A stretch of DNA of 64,000 nucleotides from JALSNL01 sp036479585 (GTDB taxonomy: Bacteria > Bacteroidota > Ignavibacteria > Ignavibacteriales > Melioribacteraceae), in the NCBI GenBank assembly GCA_965224785.1, contig OZ245062.1:248001-312000 (forward strand). The letters are read 5' to 3'. The translations under genes and the position numbers were made by a program. Positions 16,941 through 25,414 of this stretch are shown in pieces. Each line of letters starts with the position of its first letter. Positions within the stretch are counted from its first letter, which is position 1. Below the pieces are notes generated by a model that saw nothing but the letters and a program-made list of their open reading frames with translations, had not been told where the DNA came from and made no database searches.

Positions 16941-17723
16941 ATGAGACATAGAATTAAAGGCAGAAAATTAGGAAGATCAACATCGCATAGAAGAGCGACA
17001 CTAAGAGCTTTGGCTACTGCCCTTATTAAACATAAAAAAATAAAGACTACACTTGCTAAAGCAAAACAAACAAGATTGTTTGTTGAACCAATGGTTACAA
17101 AAGCTAAAAAGGGTTCAGTACATGCAAGAAGAATAGTTGCTAGAGATATTCAAGACAGACAAGTTCTTCAAGAATTGTTTGGTGAAGTTGTTGAAAAAAT
17201 TGGTGATAGACCTGGTGGTTATACAAGAGTGGTTAAGCTTGGAACAAGACTGGGTGATGCGGCCGAAATGGCAATTATAGAATTTGTTGACTTCAATGAT
17301 ACTGGAATTAAGAAACCTAAAAAGGCTAAAGCGAAAAAAGAATCTATCAAAAAAGAAAAGGTTGTTAATGAAGTAGTTGTTGAAGAACCTAAAGCAGAAG
17401 TAATTGAAGATAAGGTTGTAGAAGAAAAAGTTGAACCTAAAAAAGTAGTTGAAACAAAGGTTGAACCAGATGACTTAAAGAAAATAGAAGGAATTGGTCC
17501 AAAGATATCTGATATCTTAAATAAGAATGGAATATTTACTTTTGTTAATCTAGCAGATTCTAAAGCAGATGATGTTAGAAAAATGTTATCAGATGCTGGT
17601 GGTAGATTTGCATCGCACAATCCTGAAACTTGGGCGGAACAAGCTAAACTTGCCGTAGATGGAAAGTGGGATGAACTGAAAAAATGGCAAGATGAACTTA
17701 TGGGCGGTTTGGATAAATCTTAG
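16941..17723 (+). CDS. rplQ: 50S ribosomal protein L17 fused to a helix-hairpin-helix tail
   Basis: The first 120 or so residues are a complete L17 (MRHRIKGRKLGRSTSHRRATL, TRVVKLGTRLGDAAEMAIIE). A charged linker rich in K, E, V and P follows (about 125-175). Then comes a domain of about 80 residues beginning DDLKKIEGIGPKISDILN, a helix-hairpin-helix nucleic-acid-binding pattern, ending with W-rich helices (ETWAEQAKLAVDGKWDEL). Total 260 residues, more than twice a bare L17. It is the last gene of the superoperon and is followed by an intrinsic terminator. The role of the tail is not known to me; extra rRNA contact is an inference. Confidence 0.95.
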   Translation: MRHRIKGRKLGRSTSHRRATLRALATALIKHKKIKTTLAKAKQTRLFVEPMVTKAKKGSVHARRIVARDIQDRQVLQELFGEVVEKIGDRPGGYTRVVKLGTRLGDAAEMAIIEFVDFNDTGIKKPKKAKAKKESIKKEKVVNEVVVEEPKAEVIEDKVVEEKVEPKKVVETKVEPDDLKKIEGIGPKISDILNKNGIFTFVNLADSKADDVRKMLSDAGGRFASHNPETWAEQAKLAVDGKWDELKKWQDELMGGLDKS

Positions 17724-17756
17724 GAATTAAATTCAGATTAAATAAAGTTATATAGG

Positions 17757-17786
17757 AAAAGCAGTCTTAAAAGGACTGCTTTTTTA
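17757..17786 (+). terminator. Rho-independent terminator after rplQ
   Basis: GCAGTC-TTAAAAG-GACTGC stem flanked by AAAA and followed by TTTTTT, 34 nt past the rplQ stop. A-tract plus U-tract would extend the stem to 10 bp. It closes the ribosomal superoperon; engB begins only 4 nt after the U-run, so engB must rely on read-through or an internal promoter. Confidence 0.9.
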
Positions 17787-17790
17787 GTTT

Positions 17791-18372
17791 ATGTTAAACA
17801 TAGAATTTGCAAAATCAGTTTATATAATTAAGGACATACCTAAAGATGTTGTCCCAGAAATAGTTCTTTGTGGACGCTCCAACGTGGGTAAATCCACCTT
17901 TATTAATTCGCTTTCTAAAAAGAATAAAATTGCAAAAACAAGTTCTAGTCCAGGGAAAACTAGATCATTAAATTATTATCTAGTTGAAAAGAAATTTTAC
18001 TTTGTTGATTTACCTGGATATGGATATGCAAAGGTTCCGATTAAGGAAAAAGTAAAATGGCAAAAATTAATTAAAGAATATTTTTATGAAAGTAAAAATA
18101 TTTCAATTGCATTTCATTTAATTGATAGCAGACATAAACCTACCAGTTTAGATATTATTTTTAATAATTTACTCAAAGAAACCAATATCCCATATTTAGT
18201 TATGCTTTCAAAATGTGACAAGCTAAATCAATCTGAACGAGAAAAAAGTAAAAAAAATGTAATTCAACAATTTCCAGAACTTAGTTTTGGAGATAATCTA
18301 TTTTTGTATTCTTCAACTAAAGGTGTAGGTAAGAAAAACGTTGAAATGATGCTATCTAAATTATTCCTATAA
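17791..18372 (+). CDS. engB: Ribosome biogenesis GTP-binding protein EngB/YsxC
   Basis: GTPase needed for late 50S assembly. It has 193 residues with G1 GRSNVGKST, G3 DLPGYGYAK, G4 SKCDKL (Ser in place of the usual Thr) and G5 SSTKGVG. The ATG follows the U-tract of the rplQ terminator directly and has no Shine-Dalgarno, so translation initiation is probably weak or leaderless-like. The length is normal for the family. Confidence 0.96.
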   Translation: MLNIEFAKSVYIIKDIPKDVVPEIVLCGRSNVGKSTFINSLSKKNKIAKTSSSPGKTRSLNYYLVEKKFYFVDLPGYGYAKVPIKEKVKWQKLIKEYFYESKNISIAFHLIDSRHKPTSLDIIFNNLLKETNIPYLVMLSKCDKLNQSEREKSKKNVIQQFPELSFGDNLFLYSSTKGVGKKNVEMMLSKLFL

Positions 18373-18433
18373 TGCTATTTATCAAAAGATTTATTATAAT
18401 TACAGATTGTTTATTTAATAATAATCCCCTAAA

Positions 18434-20329
18434 ATGTTTCTAAATTCAAGAAATAAAAAACGTATTCTTATTTTCCTCGTTATTCCATTTCTTGCAATTA
18501 TTCCTCTGTTCACAGAAGATCCAACATTAAAAACTATTTCAGCAATTGTATTGGTTATATATGTAGCATTCATTATTTTTTTAAGGGATTCTGTTAGAAT
18601 TAAAAATATGTTTGATGATGATTATATTGGCGAGGATGATGAATATCATTCTAATGATGAAGTTACTTTTAAGGATGAGGCTACAGATCTTACAGATGAC
18701 GAAGTTGAAGGTTTTAAAATTATAACGAAAAAATCAGAAGCAGAAGTTATTACTTCTTCAACATATAAACCATCCCTAGGTGCTGGATTAAAAAAAGATA
18801 TTAGTTCGGACGAATTAAAAAAACAATTTAAAATTATAATAAATGAAGAACTCCCTGAAGGTGTAAATAGCGACCAACAATTCATATTTGTTTTGGAGAA
18901 AATTCTCAATGTAATTAAGGAAGCGTTTCTTGCCAATACTGTAGTCTTCTTTTGGTATAACGAAACTAACCAAGAACTATCCATACAAAAATATTTCAGC
19001 AATAATGTTGGAGCAATTACAAAAAAAAGTTTCCCTCTTGAAGATGATATTATTAGTAAGATTGTTCATAACCAAGAACCAGTACACCTAAATGAAATAT
19101 CTTCAAATGCGGAGATGGATGTTATTAGATATTATGATTCTCCCCAAGGAATTAAAAGCTTTGTTGGTGTCCCATTGTTCTATGAAGAAGCATTAACAGG
19201 AGTACTTGTTGTTGATGCAAAAGTTCCTGATGCTTTTGGAGTTGAAACTGTTTACTCCCTTGGAAGGTTTGTTAGAATTATTTCTATAATTATATCTTTA
19301 TTTGAGGAAAAATATTCTGAAAACTCTTCTGAGAATAGGTTGAATTTATTACTAAATATTTTAAAGACAGATAGAAAATTTGATACAGATGAAGATATTA
19401 AAGAGGTTGTAGATTATAGTATTAAAAATTTAATTCAATGGGATGCTTTTTCGTTTGTGTATTATGAACCATCTGAAAAGAAATTTGTTATAACAAAAGC
19501 TGAAAATAAATCTGATTTTGAATACTTAGAAGAAGGTGAAGAAGTTGAGTTAGATGAGACCTTAGTTGGTAAAGCTATTAGTAGTGGTGTGCCTGTTATT
19601 ATTGAAAATACTGAAAAGTCAAAATTTATCAGGTTTAAGAAAAATGAAAATGAAAGTCTCGGTGGTTCTTTTTTAGCATTGCCATTAGTTTATGATAACC
19701 AAAACTTTGGTGTGCTATGTTTTGAAAGTTCAAAGAAGAATATATATAATCCTACTGATGTTAAGTTTATGAAAAATGCAGTTAAGATTTTCTCTTTTTT
19801 TGTTTATACTTATTCTACACAAGCAATTCTTAGAAATTTACTTTCTGTTGATATTGAAACCAAAGCATTAACCTACGATGCGTTTATTTCTCAGACAACT
19901 TCTGATTTAATAAAGTCTGAAGAAGTAGATGCAAATGGAGCAATTGCACTTATTCAAATTGATGATTTTATGGAAGAGAGATCACTATTTGAGACTGATC
20001 CTTTTCCAACTGTTCTGGAATCAATTAACCAAATAATTAAAAGTGAAATTTCTTTATTACAAAACTATGGACGTCTTGGTGAAAAACTTCTAGCAGTTTA
20101 CTTTTTTAACTCTTCAACAAAAGATGTTTTTTTGTGGGCTGAAAAACTAAGAATTAAAATTGCAAGAAAACCAATTTCTGTAGTTTCCAAACAAACTACT
20201 TTTACAGTTTCTGTTGGAGTTGCTTCTGCTAACCACAAAACAAATATTGATAATATATTAAGTAATGCAGAGTTAGCACTAAATAAAGCGATCGAAAAAG
20301 GTGGCAATACTGTTAAAAGTATAAACTAA
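18434..20329 (+). CDS. Membrane-anchored double-GAF protein with a degenerate GGDEF domain
   Basis: It has 631 residues: two N-terminal hydrophobic segments (about 8-27 and 33-50), an acidic stretch, then two GAF-like domains (about 130-290 and 300-470; the first contains VGVPLFYEEALTGVLVVD, the second FLALPLVYDNQNFGVLCFES). The last 150 residues resemble a diguanylate cyclase fold, including SVGVA (593-597) and the closing ALNKAIEKGGN helix. However, the GGDEF signature is replaced by LGEKL (548-552), so it is unlikely to make cyclic-di-GMP. Probably a sensor, ligand unknown. Located between engB and deoB on the same strand. Confidence 0.8.
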   Translation: MFLNSRNKKRILIFLVIPFLAIIPLFTEDPTLKTISAIVLVIYVAFIIFLRDSVRIKNMFDDDYIGEDDEYHSNDEVTFKDEATDLTDDEVEGFKIITKKSEAEVITSSTYKPSLGAGLKKDISSDELKKQFKIIINEELPEGVNSDQQFIFVLEKILNVIKEAFLANTVVFFWYNETNQELSIQKYFSNNVGAITKKSFPLEDDIISKIVHNQEPVHLNEISSNAEMDVIRYYDSPQGIKSFVGVPLFYEEALTGVLVVDAKVPDAFGVETVYSLGRFVRIISIIISLFEEKYSENSSENRLNLLLNILKTDRKFDTDEDIKEVVDYSIKNLIQWDAFSFVYYEPSEKKFVITKAENKSDFEYLEEGEEVELDETLVGKAISSGVPVIIENTEKSKFIRFKKNENESLGGSFLALPLVYDNQNFGVLCFESSKKNIYNPTDVKFMKNAVKIFSFFVYTYSTQAILRNLLSVDIETKALTYDAFISQTTSDLIKSEEVDANGAIALIQIDDFMEERSLFETDPFPTVLESINQIIKSEISLLQNYGRLGEKLLAVYFFNSSTKDVFLWAEKLRIKIARKPISVVSKQTTFTVSVGVASANHKTNIDNILSNAELALNKAIEKGGNTVKSIN

Positions 20330-20341
20330 TAGGTAACTGTT

Positions 20342-21505
20342 TTGAATAACTTCCTTTTAATTATTATTGATGGAGTTGGTATAGGTGAGTTACCAGATGC
20401 AAATATATATGGGGATATTGGTTCTGATACTTTAGGGAATTTATCTAAATATGTTGATGGCTTAAAACTTCCTAATCTACAAAAATTTGGTTTAGCAAAT
20501 ATTAAACCAATTCATAATTTCCATTCGGTAAAAAAACCTTTAGCTTCATTTGGTAAAATGAAGGAAATTTCAATTGGTAAAGATTCAACCTCTGGTCATT
20601 GGGAAATGGCTGGGCTTACTGTTGATTTCAAATTTCCAACTTATAAAACCGAATTTCCTAATGACCTAATGGAGTTGTTTGTTACTAAGACAAAAGTAGC
20701 TGGTTACTTAGGTAACAAAGTTGCTTCTGGTACTGATATTATAACCGAACTAGGGAGTGAACATATAAAAACCGGAAAACCAATAGTATATACTTCTGCT
20801 GATTCTGTTTTTCAAATTGCTGCTCATGAAGATATTATATCAATTGAAGAGTTACATAAAATTTGTGATATTACAAGAAAAGAAGTTTGCATAAATGAAC
20901 ATAATGTAGGAAGGATTATTGCACGTCCTTTTATTGGAACACCTGGGAACTTTGAAAGAACAACTAATAGAAAAGATTTTTCTGTTGATCCAACTGGAGA
21001 AACTATTTTGGATTTACTTTCAGAAAACGAGATTCAAACAATTGGAATTGGAAAGGTTAATGATTTATTTAATAATAGGGGAATAAAAACTCAATTAAAA
21101 ACTAAGTCTAATAAAGAAGGAATTGAGAAAATTATTTCTGCATTAAAATCTAATAAGGGAAGTTTTATTTTTGCAAACTTAGTAGATTTCGATGTTTATT
21201 ATGGGCATCGATTGAATCCAAAAGGATTTCATAATTGTTTAATTGAGTTTGATAATTCTTTACCCAAAATAATTTCAACTTTAGATGAAGGGGATAGCCT
21301 AATCATATCAGCAGATCATGGAAATGACCCGACATCTTCTAGTACTGATCATAGTAGAGAATACGTTCCTCTTCTTTATTTCTCAAAGAATAAAACAAGT
21401 AAAAATTTAGGGACAAGAGAAACATTTTCTGATGTTGCTCAAACAGTAGCACATTTTTTTGGATTGAATAACACCCTAAAAGGTAAAAGTTTTTTAGAAG
21501 AATAG
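20342..21505 (+). CDS. deoB: Phosphopentomutase
   Basis: Interconverts (deoxy)ribose 1-phosphate and 5-phosphate in nucleoside salvage; an alkaline-phosphatase-superfamily metalloenzyme. It has 387 residues with the metal site DGVGIGELPDA (Asp10), the nucleophile region KDSTSGHWEMAG and the C-terminal ISADHGNDPTSSSTDHSREY. In the usual KDTxTGHWE motif the residue before GHWE is Thr; here it is Ser84, which could still act as nucleophile. The start is TTG, directly at the family N-terminus. Two BMC vertex proteins follow. Confidence 0.96.
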   Translation: MNNFLLIIIDGVGIGELPDANIYGDIGSDTLGNLSKYVDGLKLPNLQKFGLANIKPIHNFHSVKKPLASFGKMKEISIGKDSTSGHWEMAGLTVDFKFPTYKTEFPNDLMELFVTKTKVAGYLGNKVASGTDIITELGSEHIKTGKPIVYTSADSVFQIAAHEDIISIEELHKICDITRKEVCINEHNVGRIIARPFIGTPGNFERTTNRKDFSVDPTGETILDLLSENEIQTIGIGKVNDLFNNRGIKTQLKTKSNKEGIEKIISALKSNKGSFIFANLVDFDVYYGHRLNPKGFHNCLIEFDNSLPKIISTLDEGDSLIISADHGNDPTSSSTDHSREYVPLLYFSKNKTSKNLGTRETFSDVAQTVAHFFGLNNTLKGKSFLEE

Positions 21506-21598
21506 TTATAAATACTTATGATTTGTTTTTATATTTAAACTTGTAATAAAAAGAGACACTTGTTAGTAAATAATTCTCTTAAATTAGGAGTTAGAAAT

Positions 21599-21874
21599 TT
21601 GTTACTAGGAAAAGTAATTGGTACGGTTTGGTCAACAAGAAAAGATGAAAAATTAGTTGGTGCTAAGTTTTTGATAGTACGCGAGTTAGATGTTAACCAT
21701 AAACCTAAAGATAATTTTGTTGTAGCTGTTGATTCAGTTGGAGCTGGTGTTGGAGAAATTGTTTTATATGCTTCAGGTAGTTCAGCTAGACAAACAACTC
21801 TTACTAAAGATAAACCAGTTGACGCAGTAATTATGGCTATTGTTGATAAGTTAGATATTTCTGTAAATGATTAG
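21599..21874 (+). CDS. EutN/CcmL-type microcompartment vertex protein (BMC-P), copy 1
   Basis: 91-residue pentamer-forming shell protein that caps the vertices of bacterial microcompartments. It starts MLLGKVIGTVWSTRKDEKL and contains DSVGAGVGEIVLYASGSSAR, the BMC-P signature, and ends PVDAVIMAIVDKLD. The frame is open from TTG 21560, but TTG 21599 has TAGGAG 8 nt upstream and aligns exactly with the start of the next paralog, so I place the start there. No hexameric BMC-H shell gene is in the window. Its neighbours are deoB and the second paralog. Confidence 0.92.
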   Translation: MLLGKVIGTVWSTRKDEKLVGAKFLIVRELDVNHKPKDNFVVAVDSVGAGVGEIVLYASGSSARQTTLTKDKPVDAVIMAIVDKLDISVND

Positions 21875-21898
21875 TTGAATAACTAACAAAGAGATAAT

Positions 21899-22171
21899 AT
21901 GTTATTAGGAAAAGTTATTGGCACAATTTGGGCAACAAAAAAATACGAAGCACTTAAAACTTACAAAATGCAATTTATTCAACCATTGAATGCAGAGTTA
22001 AAAATGATAGGAAATCCTTTTGTTGCTGTTGATACTATTGGGGCTGGACCTGGCGAGATTATTTTTTATGCAACATCTAGTGAAGCTGTAATTGCAATGG
22101 ATGTTGATATGGCACCTGTTGATGCTTCAATTGTTGGAATTGTGGATTCAATAAATACTGAAAAAAATTAG
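21899..22171 (+). CDS. EutN/CcmL-type microcompartment vertex protein (BMC-P), copy 2
   Basis: 90-residue paralog of the preceding gene, starting MLLGKVIGTIWATKKYEAL with DTIGAGPGEIIFYATSSEAV and PVDASIVGIVDSIN. The two differ over much of their length, so the duplication is not recent and they may occupy different vertices. It is 24 nt after copy 1 and 11 nt before rpoD, so it is probably co-transcribed with both. Confidence 0.92.
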   Translation: MLLGKVIGTIWATKKYEALKTYKMQFIQPLNAELKMIGNPFVAVDTIGAGPGEIIFYATSSEAVIAMDVDMAPVDASIVGIVDSINTEKN

Positions 22172-22182
22172 GAGAGATTTTT

Positions 22183-23037
22183 TTGAAAATTTCAAAACAA
22201 TTTACAAATCGAGATAGTCATTCTTTAGATAAATATCTTCAAGAAATTGGTAAGGTTGATTTGCTTGAATCTGAAGAAGAAGTAGATCTTTCAATAAGAA
22301 TAAAAAAAGGTGACCAAGTTGCTTTAGAAAAATTGGTAAAGTCTAACCTTAGATTTGTAGTTAGTGTTTCTAAGCAATACCAGAACCAAGGTCTTTCACT
22401 AGGTGATTTAATAAATGAAGGTAACTTAGGATTAATTAAAGCAGCTAAAAGATTTGATGAAACACGAGGGTTTAAATTTATTTCTTATGCTGTTTGGTGG
22501 ATAAGGCAATCAATTTTACAAGCACTTGCTGAGCAGTCTAGAATTGTAAGACTTCCGTTAAATAGAGTTGGAGCGTTAAATAAAATTGGTAAGGCTTACA
22601 GCAGTCTTGAACAAGAATATGAAAGAGAACCTACTCCCGAAGAAATTGCGGATGAGTTGAACATGGATCTTAGTGAAGTTTCTGAAGCACTGAAGATTTC
22701 TAGGAGGCATGTTTCTATGGATGCACCTTTCAAACAAGGTGAAGAGAATAGTTTATTAGATGTATTAGAAAATGAGAATAATCCTTTACCGGATACTCCA
22801 CTAATGACTGCTTCTCTAAAAGGTGAAATTACAAGAGTTCTTTCAACATTGACCGAGAGAGAGGCAGAAGTTATAAAGTTATACTTTGGTTTTGAGAATA
22901 CAAATCCGCTAACTCTTGAAGAAATTGGTGAAATATTTCATTTAACAAGAGAAAGAGTTCGTCAAATTAAAGAAAAAGCTATAAGGCGTTTGCGTCATAC
23001 ATCAAGAAGTAAAAACCTTAGAGCCTACCTCGGATAA
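22183..23037 (+). CDS. rpoD: Primary RNA polymerase sigma factor (Bacteroidota-type RpoD)
   Basis: The 284-residue sigma-70 lacks region 1.1 and starts KISKQFTNRDSHSLDKYLQEIGK, the short form used by Bacteroidota and relatives. Regions 1.2-2 contain NLRFVVSVSKQYQNQGLSLGDLI and RGFKFISYAVWWIRQSI; region 3 and region 4 (LTLEEIGEIFHLTRERVRQIKEKAIRRLR) follow. The TTG start has AGGAGAG 6 nt upstream. Its presence fits the TAnnTTTG promoters found elsewhere in the window. Being downstream of BMC genes is unusual. Confidence 0.93.
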   Translation: MKISKQFTNRDSHSLDKYLQEIGKVDLLESEEEVDLSIRIKKGDQVALEKLVKSNLRFVVSVSKQYQNQGLSLGDLINEGNLGLIKAAKRFDETRGFKFISYAVWWIRQSILQALAEQSRIVRLPLNRVGALNKIGKAYSSLEQEYEREPTPEEIADELNMDLSEVSEALKISRRHVSMDAPFKQGEENSLLDVLENENNPLPDTPLMTASLKGEITRVLSTLTEREAEVIKLYFGFENTNPLTLEEIGEIFHLTRERVRQIKEKAIRRLRHTSRSKNLRAYLG

Positions 23038-23044
23038 AAAATAT

Positions 23045-23638
23045 ATGTATCAAAAATCTTCAACTTTTAAGCTGTTTCTATTTCTTTCACTAATTTCTTT
23101 TCTTATATCATGTTCTTCAACAACTTACATTGAGGGAAATAAATCTTCGCATGGTACTTCAGATGATATTGATTTAGATTATTTGAATGAAAGTTCAAGT
23201 AATGTCGTTGAACAATTCCTAGATGTTGTAGAATCAAATTCAAAAAAGAAAAAATTCCTTTACAAATTGGCTGAGTATATTAATACTCCTTATCAATATG
23301 GTGGTGAGACAAAAAGTGGAATGGATTGCTCAGGGTTTACACAAACAGTTTATAAAAAATCGTTAAATGTTGATTTGCCACGTACGGCAAGAGAGCAATT
23401 TAAGGTTGGTGAAAAGATAGGTTCAAAAAGTGATTTGAAGTTTGGTGATTTAGTATATTTTGATACTTCTAGTCTTCATTTCCCTGGTCACGTTGGAATA
23501 TTTTTAGATAAAGATTTATTTGCTCATGCTAGTTCTTCAAGAGGTGTAATTATATCATCGTTAAACAATACATATTATGCTAATAAATATATTGGGGCAA
23601 CCCGCATAAAAGTAAAAAGAAAAAGAACTAAAAATTAA
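23045..23638 (+). CDS. NlpC/P60 cell-wall peptidase, lipoprotein
   Basis: 197 residues with a lipoprotein signal (hydrophobic 9-22, lipid-attachment Cys23 in FLISCSS). The catalytic NlpC/P60 domain occupies residues 70-195: Cys95 in MDCSGF, His149 in GHVGIF and His161 in AHAS form the expected triad. It probably cuts peptidoglycan stem peptides from the outer-membrane or periplasmic side. It lies 7 nt after rpoD. Confidence 0.92.
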   Translation: MYQKSSTFKLFLFLSLISFLISCSSTTYIEGNKSSHGTSDDIDLDYLNESSSNVVEQFLDVVESNSKKKKFLYKLAEYINTPYQYGGETKSGMDCSGFTQTVYKKSLNVDLPRTAREQFKVGEKIGSKSDLKFGDLVYFDTSSLHFPGHVGIFLDKDLFAHASSSRGVIISSLNNTYYANKYIGATRIKVKRKRTKN

Positions 23639-23649
23639 AGGTGATTAAA

Positions 23650-25044
23650 ATGGATTACAGAATTGAAACTGACACTATGGGTGAAATTAAAGTTCCTTCC
23701 AACAAATATTATGGAGCTCAAACAGCAAGATCTTTAATGAATTTCAAAATTGGTGGAGAAAGATTTCCGCGTGAAATGATTAGAGCTTTAGGGATATTAA
23801 AAAAAGCGGCTGCTATTACAAACAATGAATTAGGAATGTTAAGTGATGAAAAAGTAAAACTTATTACTCAAGCGGCGGATGAAGTTATAAAAGGAAAATT
23901 AGATGAACATTTCCCTTTAGTAGTATGGCAGACTGGAAGTGGGACGCAAACAAATATGAATTCAAATGAAGTAATATCCAATAGAGCAATTGAAATTTCG
24001 GGTGGAGTAATGGGGAGCAAAAATCCAATTCACCCAAATGACGATGTTAACAAAGCTCAATCTTCTAATGATACTTTCCCAACAGCAATGCATATTGCAG
24101 CAGTTGAAGAAATATATAGAAGACTAATTCCGATGGTTACAAAACTCAAAGATGCACTTCAAGTTAAATCAAAAGAGTTTGAGAATGTAATTAAAATTGG
24201 TAGAACACATTTAATGGATGCGGTTCCGCTTACGCTAGGTCAAGAATTCTCTGGTTATGTTCAACAACTTGAAAATGGATTGAAAAGAATCAATGGTTGT
24301 TTACCTCACTTATCAGAATTAGCATTAGGCGGAACGGCAGTAGGCACGGGCTTAAACACACATCCAAAATTTGCAGAACTTTCTGCACAAAAGATCTCAG
24401 AGATTACCGGACAAAAATTTGTAACAGCTCCAAATAAATTTGAAGCTCTAGCAGCACACGATGCAATTGTAGAAGCAAGTGGGGTTATGAAAACTTTAGC
24501 TGCTTCCTTAATGAAAATTGCAAATGATGTAAGATGGCTTGGCTCAGGACCACGTTGTGGAATTGGAGAAATTGATTTACCAGCGAATGAACCTGGAAGT
24601 TCAATTATGCCGGGGAAAGTAAATCCAACCCAATCCGAAGCTATGACAATGGTTTGTGTTCAGGTTATGGGAAATGACACAGCAATAAATTTTGGTGGAG
24701 CAAGTGGTAATTTTGAGCTGAATGTCTTCAAGCCAGTTATGATTTTTAACTTGTTACAATCAATAAGACTAATTGCAGATTCTTGCGAAAGCTTTACTGA
24801 TAATTGTGTAGTTGGCATAGAAGCTAATGATATCAACATCAACAAGCATCTTACAAATTCTCTTATGTTAGTAACAGCATTAAATCCACACGTTGGTTAT
24901 GATAAAGCAGCAAAGATTGCAAAGAAAGCTCACGCAGAAAATACTACTTTAGAAGAAGCTGCAGTTGAGCTTGGATTTTTAACATCAGAACAATTTAAAG
25001 AATTTGTTAGACCAGAAAATATGGTTGGACCAAAAGAAGTTTAA
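23650..25044 (+). CDS. fumC: Fumarate hydratase, class II
   Basis: Hydrates fumarate to L-malate in the TCA cycle. It is 464 residues from ATG 23650, which has AGG 8 nt upstream and matches the family N-terminus MDYRIETDTMGEIKVP. A GTG three codons earlier (23641) overlaps that Shine-Dalgarno and is less likely. Motifs include TGSGTQTNMNSNEVISNR and the superfamily signature GSSIMPGKVNP. Iron-sulfur-free tetrameric type. Confidence 0.97.
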   Translation: MDYRIETDTMGEIKVPSNKYYGAQTARSLMNFKIGGERFPREMIRALGILKKAAAITNNELGMLSDEKVKLITQAADEVIKGKLDEHFPLVVWQTGSGTQTNMNSNEVISNRAIEISGGVMGSKNPIHPNDDVNKAQSSNDTFPTAMHIAAVEEIYRRLIPMVTKLKDALQVKSKEFENVIKIGRTHLMDAVPLTLGQEFSGYVQQLENGLKRINGCLPHLSELALGGTAVGTGLNTHPKFAELSAQKISEITGQKFVTAPNKFEALAAHDAIVEASGVMKTLAASLMKIANDVRWLGSGPRCGIGEIDLPANEPGSSIMPGKVNPTQSEAMTMVCVQVMGNDTAINFGGASGNFELNVFKPVMIFNLLQSIRLIADSCESFTDNCVVGIEANDININKHLTNSLMLVTALNPHVGYDKAAKIAKKAHAENTTLEEAAVELGFLTSEQFKEFVRPENMVGPKEV

Positions 25045-25061
25045 CATTTATTATAATTAGC

Positions 25062-25087
25062 AACATAGATTGCTTGCAATCTATGTT
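25062..25087. repeat. Palindrome after fumC (AGATTGCTTGCAATCT core)
   Basis: A 26-bp near-perfect palindrome, AACATAGATTGC-TT-GCAATCTATGTT, 18 nt past the fumC stop. No U-run follows. The 16-bp core AGATTGCTTGCAATCT recurs on the other strand at 57064-57079, so this is a dispersed repeat that may also act as an mRNA 3' stabiliser. Confidence 0.75.
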
Positions 25088-25154
25088 ACTAATTATTGAG
25101 CATTATTATTAATATTATTTTAATCCAATTGTTATTACAGAAAGGACAGTAAAA

Positions 25155-25391
25155 ATGGATAAACCAAATATAGTTCAAAAAAAACCTTATGTAGAATCAG
25201 TTAAGCCTGGCAAATATGCTTGGTGTTCTTGCGGACTTTCTAAGAGTGACCCTTTTTGTGATGGCTCGCATAAAGGAACAGATTTCAAACCAGTTATTGT
25301 TCAAATTGAAGAAGAAAAAAAAGTAGCTTGGTGTGGTTGTAAACATAGTAAAGACCCTGTGTTTTGCGACGGTATTCATAAACAATTATAA
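25155..25391 (+). CDS. Double CDGSH iron-sulfur domain protein
   Basis: 78 residues with two tandem CDGSH motifs. The first has ligands C24, C26, C35 and H39 (CSCGLSKSDPFCDGSH); the second has C60, C62, C71 and H75 (CGCKHSKDPVFCDGIH). Each should hold one 2Fe-2S cluster with three Cys and one His. No signal peptide or membrane segment, so cytoplasmic. It resembles the CISD3/MNT-type soluble double-CDGSH proteins. The physiological role is unknown. Confidence 0.93.
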   Translation: MDKPNIVQKKPYVESVKPGKYAWCSCGLSKSDPFCDGSHKGTDFKPVIVQIEEEKKVAWCGCKHSKDPVFCDGIHKQL

Positions 25392-25414
25392 TATTTCTAA
25401 CTAAGAGTTTTACT

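Noticed and set aside
17219..17620. 133-codon minus-strand open frame inside rplQ
   Set aside because: It is the antisense shadow of the lysine/glutamate/valine-rich L17 linker; serine/threonine-rich composition and no start context.
18646..19002. 118-codon minus-strand open frame inside the GAF protein gene
   Set aside because: Antisense to conserved GAF coding sequence, with no Shine-Dalgarno or recognisable protein.
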